Below are positions 56,819 through 64,000 of a stretch of DNA of 64,000 bases, piece after piece. How positions within the stretch are numbered: position 1 is the stretch's first letter; the number at the start of each line of letters is the position of its first letter. The notes beneath the pieces are model-generated. The model saw only the letters and a program-made list of their open reading frames with translations, was not told the DNA's origin and did no database searches. The stretch is from positions 29,857,828 to 29,921,827 of the forward strand of contig NC_079876.1 in assembly GCF_029227915.1 (NCBI RefSeq), in the 5' to 3' direction. This stretch comes from Hydractinia symbiolongicarpus (taxonomy: Eukaryota > Cnidaria > Hydrozoa > Anthoathecata > Hydractiniidae). The position numbers were made by a program, and so were the translations under genes.

Positions 56819-59800
56819 TACTGATATGTTGAAGAAAAATTCAAAATTTAGAATAAATAAATTTGCCTACTTTCCAGCCTAGTTAACTAAAGCTTTCTCT
56901 CAGCTTACCAAAGTTAATATCCTCGTATAAAAGATGCATAATCTCTTAATTAAAAAACTTCGTAAAGTAAAAATGGAGAAATATTGAAACCTAAAACTAT
57001 TTTTTCCACAAAATATAAAGCAGACAATTTTTGCATTGATGGTGTCCGCTTTAGAGAGATTCCACAGTAGCATGTCAGGCCCAAATAAATCGGTATGGAA
57101 AGCAATTTATTAAGTCGATTTTATCAAAGTCGCCTAACCTGCCATATTTTTTCGGCTTTCTTCGAGGTGGTTATTATATTTATTTTCTTTTTCTTTATAT
57201 TTATTTTATTTTTATTTTATTTTAATTGTATATAACTGCTATTGATAAATAAATATCTATCTATCCATCTAGCCATCTATCTATCTGTCTAAGACTTTGT
57301 CACTTAGGACTAACAACAGTGTGTCCAATATTTAAATTTATGTCGCTTTCCTTAAACAGGTAACCTGTCTGGTTTTCACAGGCCTAAATTTCACTTCTTT
57401 TTGAAACTTTTCGTTACTTAGAGGCAATGTTGTCAAGTTGTAAACTGCAAGCCGTGAATACAATATTAAAATGTAAATCTTAGAAAAAAGTTATTAAAAT
57501 TAATATAATACGACAATGGTGTTTTCTTTAAAGACTCCTTTTTATCATTGTTCGAAAGGTTTCTAGAATTGTTTACGCTTGTTTTGTGCGTCAATCCAAG
57601 AAAAAAATTAAAACCAGGGGATCTGTGTCGCGCTTCCAATAATACATTAGACAAGGAGCCGTAGGAAGAAAGTTGAAATGGTCATGTGATTTTTGGCTGT
57701 ACATTAGGAGATCTTCAGTAGATCCTGGAAGGATAAAAACATCTGTGATTTAAGTCTCATTTACAAAATATCATGCATCCTGCTGGATATATTTTGCCCG
57801 ATGTTCTACAAGGTATGGGTAGATCTAAAAGAGAGCTCAATGGTCAAATCTATATTTCATCAGCCACTTGTTAAAAGCATCGGAATTGTCGTAACAGTTC
57901 GATTAAATGTCCTTTTCATACGCTTGTAGAGCAGCCCCATGGTTAGCGATACAGCGTTAATGTTTCGAAAACCTTGATTCAGAAAAGCCAATGAAATCTA
58001 AATGTCCTACCGTAATGTTACAAATAAACGTCCTACAAGTCGATATTCAAAGTGGGCGTTAAAAAGAGGGGGCGTTTGATAATTTATTGTACTTTAATTT
58101 CCTTTTTTTATTTTGCTGATGGAGTACATATTTTTTGACATAATATCCAAATCATCAATATCTTCAAGTTTATATCACAACAAATTTAACATACATAAAT
58201 ATCATCATGTGAAACGCCATGTTCTTTGCTCATTTTCTACGATAACTGCCTGTAACAGAACTAAACTTGCTGAAGCCAGGAGATTAGAAATAGAGATATC
58301 TTTCTAGGCTGAAGTAGATGAGGATGTACAGTAGTGTTATATGAATATCGTTGCAAATTTCTACCATTATGGAAGACTGGCATGGAGGTTAATGAATTTT
58401 TACAGCGTGTGATGGATTGTAAAGTTTTATTTCGTCGTTGTAAAGGTTGCGGATGAAGGTCCCAAACTGCGCTTCGTATATAATCTTTTGTATTTTAACC
58501 TTTACATCATTTACAAAATTTGTCAGAAATTTGCTGTAAAGTAAAACTACAATAAATGCATCTTTGTTCTTTTTTCTAAATGCAACTTTTTTTTGTATTG
58601 CAAAACATGCAAAACTTACCTCATTTATTTCACCATGTCATTGAATTTTTTAACAGTTTCAAAGCTAGTGAATTTTAAACAATCATCCAAGAATTATTTA
58701 AATTTCAAAATGTCGAATCTTGGAGCTCAAAACTAAAATAACGATTCTTATAAAAAGTGTGTAAGGACAAACCATAAGAACCAAACTTGTCAGTTGTAAC
58801 TGTAGAACGAATTAAGAGCATTACACAAGCAATGCTTTTTTTACTCACAAAACGAGTTTTAAGTTTAAAGATACAAAATATAAAGAATATTGCACCGCTG
58901 CTTATGAAGACAATATTTAATTTATTATTTTTAATCAACTGTCATTTGTACCCTGTGTACCCCTGTGTACCCCATTATAGGTGGTGGAGGGAATAGCGCT
59001 TGAACAAGATGGGGTATTGGCTAGCTATTTTCTAATCCATTGCATTTAATCCAAAATAACTTGATTTATTAACTTTGTATAACCTTCGTATATGCGATAC
59101 AAGTGTAGTAAATCGACTAAGTAGTTATGCAGTTGGAATACCGTAAAATTTACAAAAGAATTATAAGAAATATATAATTATTTTACTCAAAAAATCTCAC
59201 ACTAAGGGTGGTTGAGTGGGTCTGCAATACTAACAAACGATGTGTTATATTTTCCCGCTTATTCCGCCCTCTTATTTCCTTGGTCACGTGACAAAGCAAG
59301 GTGTACATTGACTGTATCTTAACATACCTGGTTATAAGCTGTTAATAAATTCATATATTCTTTCTTCAAACGTGAAAAGATTTGCAAAGTGTTATTTCTC
59401 TTATATATAACAAAAGCAGGATTCTTGTCGTTATGTTGGAGCTGGCTGAAATTCATTTTTTTAAATTCATTCTTTTAACAGATTTTCTTAAAAAGAAACA
59501 TATCTTCCGATCTTAATTATGATATTTTGAAGGTACACTCGGCAAATAGTATAAAATGAAATGGCAAAAAAATTAAAAAAAAAATGATTATTACTGTGCC
59601 AAGTCTCATAGTCATTTGACCTTTCATGAAGTCTATAGGGTGGTATGATCAGCAAGTTAAATCTTTATTAAAACAGTATTTGTGGTAAGTAAATTTTATA
59701 TTTAAAGAATAAAAAATCGTTTAAAATGAGATTTATTTAAAAATTTTATTTAGCAATCAGTACTAAATAATTCATGGTGTAAACCAGGTTTTTCCCTTTG

Positions 59801-60188
59801 GTTTTATTTAAATTATGTGGACCCTGACGTGTGTTTTACATTAAACGAAAACTTGCCTGTTGTCAGCATCTTTTTTCATAAAAGCCCAAAAGCGTTTATA
59901 ACTTAGATTGAAATTTGCGCGTCAAATATATGCACCAGTTTTTTTATGCATCCAAGCCTTTTTTAAAGCGGGTTTCTGCCAGTCTCCTTGCTTTTATTAG
60001 ATTATGGGTGGTATATGAACATTACTGGAAGGTAAATATTGAACAAAGAAAATCATTAATATACTGTATTCTAAATACATCGTGAGTGTCAACATTCGGC
60101 TGCGGTGATGAAATATTTCACTACAAAGAGAACTATACAAAAATTACAAACATATTTTTTTTTTGTTGTCTAACTTGTATTAAGTTAT
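56819..60188. other. Long intergenic stretch with an ATCT microsatellite
   Basis: TATCTATCTATCCATCTAGC-type repeats at about 57,255-57,290 follow an AT-rich tail (TTTATTTTATTT), resembling the 3' end of a retroelement. A weak tRNA-like stretch near 57,940 was not accepted. No gene is recognised. Confidence 0.45.
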
Positions 60189-60194
60189 TTTATT
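60189..60194 (-). terminator. Polyadenylation signal of the membrane-protein gene
   Basis: AATAAA on minus, about 40 bases after the stop codon at 60,233. Confidence 0.55.
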
Positions 60195-60232
60195 CATCTC
60201 TAACCGAGCGTACAAAGTTTATAGTTTTCCCT

Positions 60233-61178
60233 TCACCAAAACGCATTCGATGTTTTTAAAAGAACATACAAAAATATGTTCAAAATACCAAAAACTTTGA
60301 AGACATTCCATGGTGCATCTATTGTCAGTAGAATCAACCCAGAGAACATCAGTATTCCATGCAAAAGTCTTTTGCTTGAGTACGATGGTAAATATTGCCG
60401 CGGTATGATATATCGCAACGTTTCGTTATTATCAGGACGAAGAAAGATGGCGGAGAATAATATTACGATGATCGAACTTCCCAACAACTGCATGTGAGTG
60501 TTTGATAAAAATGCATCAGGTTTCAAGAAATGCAACCTGGCTGCCACTGCTATCACATACATCGGAGCGCAAATGAGTCGAACATCTCTTAAATAATTTT
60601 TTAACTGTTCTGGCTGCCGTAAAAATTGTGTGGTTGCGAGGAACAAAGCACCATTTGTAAGGTAACTTTCTGGAACATCAAAATATCTGACCAACCATAT
60701 GCTGCTAGACAGACAGAACAGTTTGATTTTATCATCACGAAAGTTCTCAAATCTTTTCAGTGCGAATAGGAACACGATGAGACATATCAAAGTGGTTATG
60801 TTTGATTCTGCATTGAAGAGATGTCGTACGATGTAAACAAATATGGCGGACGAAATTTCCAACAACAAAAACAATCCATGTACTTGCACATCGAAACTTT
60901 TTTTATAAAACACAGTCAAAATTCTTCCACATATGAAAGAGAACGTTCCTTCGTGTAAAAAATCCATGACTTCGTGCAACCAATCCATGCTGGCGAAATT
61001 ATACCAGTTCTTTCTCCAATCCTGCTTATATAATGTCGATACCCATCTCGTCACCAGGACATGTGATAAAAAAGTATTATTATACATTCGAAAGGACTGG
61101 ATGTTAATTAATACCCCAAATAAATAATTTAAATAACTTTACCAGTGACTTACTAAACGACTGTACTTTCCCCGCCAT
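60233..61178 (-). CDS. Multipass membrane protein, family not recognised
   Basis: The main frame is 61,087-60,233 (284 residues). Upstream, ATGGCGGGGAAAGTACAG at 61,178 starts a likely first exon (61,178-61,143). A GTAAAG...ACATCCAG intron in phase 0 leads to 61,096, extending the protein to 299 residues (MAGKVQSFSKSL + SFRMYNNTFLSH...). A competing GTAAGT donor inside exon 1 would break the frame. About six hydrophobic segments are visible: GLFLLLEISSAIFVYIV, TTLICLIVFLFAL, NGALFLATTQFL, CAPMYVIAVAARL, LGSSIIVILFSAIFL and LHGILMFSGLILLTI. There is no signal peptide, no catalytic motif and no named domain. The hydrophobic layout, polyA signal and YY1-like start support a real gene. A TMEM-type orphan is likely. 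Confidence 0.75.
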
Positions 61179-62220
61179 CTTTTTGCTGTGTTCGCAGACA
61201 CTGTTTTTTGTTGCCTTGAAATTCTAAGAAAATGACGTCACATAACAAGCAAATAAAATATAGTGCGCATGCGCTTTGGTAGATATTAAACTTTTATTCG
61301 AAGTAAAGAATGAATTTATAAAATTTTAATTTTTTGATAATCTTCACTGTTATTTTGTTTTCATGTGTCTCGTTTATATTTACTCAATAAGTAAATCAGT
61401 AAGCACCATTTTTTGAACACTTATTTCTATACTTTGATACTCGACTTTATGTACAATGATAAAGAAAATAGTACGAACAAATAGCACGGCAACCTCGTTT
61501 CCAAACTTTTAACTAAATTAAACAACCCATTAGCCAACGCCCATAGCTTTTATTTATGTACCTGATGCAAAGGTTTAAATAATATTATAGAACTTTAATC
61601 CAAAAGAAAGCTAAGAAAAGAACAAAAGGACTAGAATCAAGGTTGCCCTTTTCTCTGTTTTCGTAAAATTTTGAAAATACAATATTGTGCGAAATTGCAG
61701 GTATATTTCGAAAACTGTTTCAAAATACCAAGCTTTAGGAAATTCCACACTGAAATTCAAAACTTTTTGTCATTTCGTCTTATTCTCCTGTATATAAAAA
61801 ATCGCAAGAGAAAAATTACAGTTGGAAACAAACATTACCTTTTAAAAGCCCTGGGTATTTTTTACATCACATTAAAGCCCTGGGTTTTCTGCACAATTTC
61901 TTACATCACATCAACAACAAAAAATGGACACAGCTGAAAATAAAAATTTAAGTCTTGTGACATGGGTGTGTTCCATGGGAAAATTTTCATTCTTTTTGCA
62001 TAAAGAATATTTTTAACACAAAAAAATTCTCTGAAATCTGTAGCAGTTCTTAGAAAAAAATTTAGCAGGCTTATAATTTTTTTATCACAAAAAACGCAGT
62101 CGTGTGTAAAAATCGGCTTACTTAGCTGCCTACAGAGAATGTTATTTCCACTTCAAAAGCACAGCAGAAGTTGTAAAATTAATCTTTGGATGGAATTATT
62201 TTATTATCTTTTTATTTTTA
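61179..62220. other. Intergenic, nothing recognised
   Basis: Probable promoter side of the membrane-protein gene. The frame near 61,671-61,937 has no ATG start context or motif. Confidence 0.4.
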
Positions 62221-63160
62221 TCAACCTCGTCCCCAGGGCATCTTGTATCTTTTCTGACCCCGGGACGCAGTAATTCTTAGAAAAGCAATATAAATATTTT
62301 TGTTACCATGCTGGACTTAGCATGCCTGTCCGATATATCAATATTATCTAAAACGCATTCATTAAATTCTTCTCAAATTAACATACGTCCTATTATATAG
62401 GTTAAATCGACAAATCTTGGAGGCCTAGATTTTCTAGCGCATAAGTGTACAAATTCCAAAAGTAAACAAGGTAAAGTTTACACGGAAGACTTTGAATAAG
62501 CAAGATTGGGTAGACAAGGCATCCTTCTACGGTTTATCTTATTTCGACTCCGTGTTTGAACATATACGCTTTTATAGACAGGAGAGAAAGTATATAAAAA
62601 GCACAAATATTTATGTATGATAACTTGAGAGTGACTGCAATTTACAAAAATATTGCTGGAGAAGAACATTGATAAACTAGCGAGAGTTTTTTAACCAACT
62701 TTTAACTACCTGCAACGATCACCACGCCATTAATCAATCTGCAAATCTTTTTCGATCGTTTTTTTTGTTTGTTTGTTTATTAAACTGGAACTTCCATTTA
62801 TTGATAATAATCTGTTTTTTCACTTAAACCGTACCGTTATTGAAGATTTGACGCCTTTCATCATTTTTCAGATTATATGCATAATTGTTCCATTGAACCC
62901 ATGGTATTTTTTACTCACTTTTCATGTATTGCTTCTTCGTGGTTGATGCAAAACAAAAGTGTTTCACGTTATTACTATCACTTAAAAACTATATAAGCTG
63001 GTCAAAGTCTGCAAAATATCTAAATGGTGTAAACGTTTCAAAAGGCTTCAAACAATAAATTTGAAATGAGAAGTTTTTAATAATTTCCCTGAGCCGTTAT
63101 TACGGAGTGCCGAACAAGTCAACTTTATCAACAAGGCAAAAGCCCTGGCAACGAGGTTGA
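62221..63160. mobile_element. Candidate nonautonomous element with 19-bp inverted ends
   Basis: TCAACCTCGTCCCCAGGGC at 62,221 pairs, in inverse orientation, with GCCCTGGCAACGAGGTTGA ending at 63,160, with two mismatches. Similar CAACCTCGT..CCAGGGC ends are common in cnidarian repeat elements. Related single ends occur near 21,675 and 61,495. No target duplication or coding content is seen, so the boundaries are tentative. Confidence 0.45.
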
Positions 63161-63380
63161 TTTTTAATCGTCTTTTTTGTCTGAATGTAATTAATGCCTG
63201 GTTTTTCTGAGTGTTATAGAACAGCTCTAATATAAAATTTAACACGGCGTGTTTAATTTTCTCTTTAGTTTACAAATTTTTAATATTAACTGTCCGTAAA
63301 TTACGCTACAAGTTCTTTATACTTCAAATGTTTTGTTGCACAAAATTTTTAGATACTAGAGCAATTTTTCTTTCTTACAG

Positions 63381-63485
63381 CCTGAAGATTGGCAAACAAA
63401 ATATGTAACCACAACCAATGAAAATCAATTTGTATTCAGGGTCCTAGACGAGGGCCGAGTCCCTGATACTTTTTTGTTAACATGA
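63381..63485 (+). CDS. Possible last exon of an unidentified gene
   Basis: A strong acceptor (TTTCTTTCTTACAG) precedes 35 codons open in phase 0. They read PEDWQTKYVTTTNENQFVFR, then VLDEGRVPDTFLLT and a stop. The composition is protein-like and AATAAA lies at 63,663. No upstream exon was found inside the window and no family is recognised. It may be chance. Confidence 0.3.
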   Translation, partial: PEDWQTKYVTTTNENQFVFRVLDEGRVPDTFLLT

Positions 63486-64000
63486 AACTTCAAAGTTGTG
63501 TTTGTTCAAGAACTGACGAGAAACAGAAGCAGAAGAAGGCTGACAATGTTATTATCCAGCAACCTAGAAAATTCAAAATGTAGAATTTATATAATATAAC
63601 TATATACTTCTGAGAAAACCAAGCTTGCCTCATTATGTTTATAACGTAAAAAACATGTGTGCAATAAAGATGGTATACTTAACAGAGAGAACACGTAAAT
63701 GACACAAATAAAACAGATTTCATCCTTTATGATAGAATAAATCCGAACTTCATTATAAAAATAAGGCTGGGCAAGGCTTTTAAAAGATTACGAAATTTTA
63801 AAAGTTAAATATTATTTTTAATCAAAATGTAGATTGCAATTTCCTGTGTTCGCTGTTGGATTGAATAAATTACGCCAACGAGTTCTAAGAAACACTGGAA
63901 CTTGAGATGATTTCTGAGAATTCTATTCTATGACATCATTGAAATCAACAAACTTATTTTTACCTAAATAAAAATGACTCAATCACATGCCATTTCAAAA
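63486..64000. other. Intergenic to window end
   Basis: Apart from the AATAAA at 63,663, nothing is recognised. Confidence 0.4.

Overview
The window is animal nuclear DNA. It has spliced genes with GT-AG introns, AATAAA polyadenylation signals, an AT-rich composition, and more transposon debris and tandem repeats than genes. An intact FGF-type ligand, the eIF2B gamma subunit and ARL16 mark a metazoan. The repeat mix (Penelope-like elements, PIF/Harbinger with a MADF partner, hAT/ZMYM-type, tRNA-derived SINEs, short TA-flanked MITEs), the base composition and the compact introns suggest a cnidarian, most likely a hydrozoan. That placement is inference, because no diagnostic marker is present.

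Layout. 1-13,700: no convincing host gene; a Penelope-like 3' end, a SINE, a decayed non-LTR reverse transcriptase, and a repeat complex at 9.0-10.05 kb with a perfect 62-bp-arm palindrome. 13.9-18.8 kb: probable remains of one PIF/Harbinger transposon (broken DDE transposase on +, MADF protein on -) with a fold-back pair of Penelope-like elements between them. 19.0-20.1 kb: an intronless type II membrane glycosyltransferase. 20.4-24.8 kb: MITEs and dispersed repeats. 24.9-37.4 kb: an FGF neighbourhood with a possible very divergent FGF-like gene whose last exon lies in a 2,847-bp tandem duplication, an intact three-exon FGF gene, and a broken FGF paralogue. 38-42.3 kb: Penelope and SINE fragments and a 1.9-kb minisatellite that is stop-free in all three forward frames. 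43.0-47.7 kb: EIF2B3 in eleven coding exons on -. 49.5-53.0 kb: a degenerate hAT element. 54.3-54.9 kb: two SINEs. 55.9-56.4 kb: ARL16. 60.2-61.2 kb: an unrecognised multipass membrane protein. 62.2-63.2 kb: a possible terminal-inverted-repeat element. 63.4 kb: a possible last exon of a gene.

The host genes do not form a pathway. EIF2B3 acts in translation initiation, ARL16 is a small GTPase, the glycosyltransferase is predicted for the secretory route, and FGF is an extracellular ligand. The main story is local duplication and mobile-element turnover: an FGF locus reshaped by tandem duplication, minisatellite growth and pseudogenisation, plus nested transposons. All splice sites were placed by eye from frame continuity and GT-AG signals, not from transcripts.
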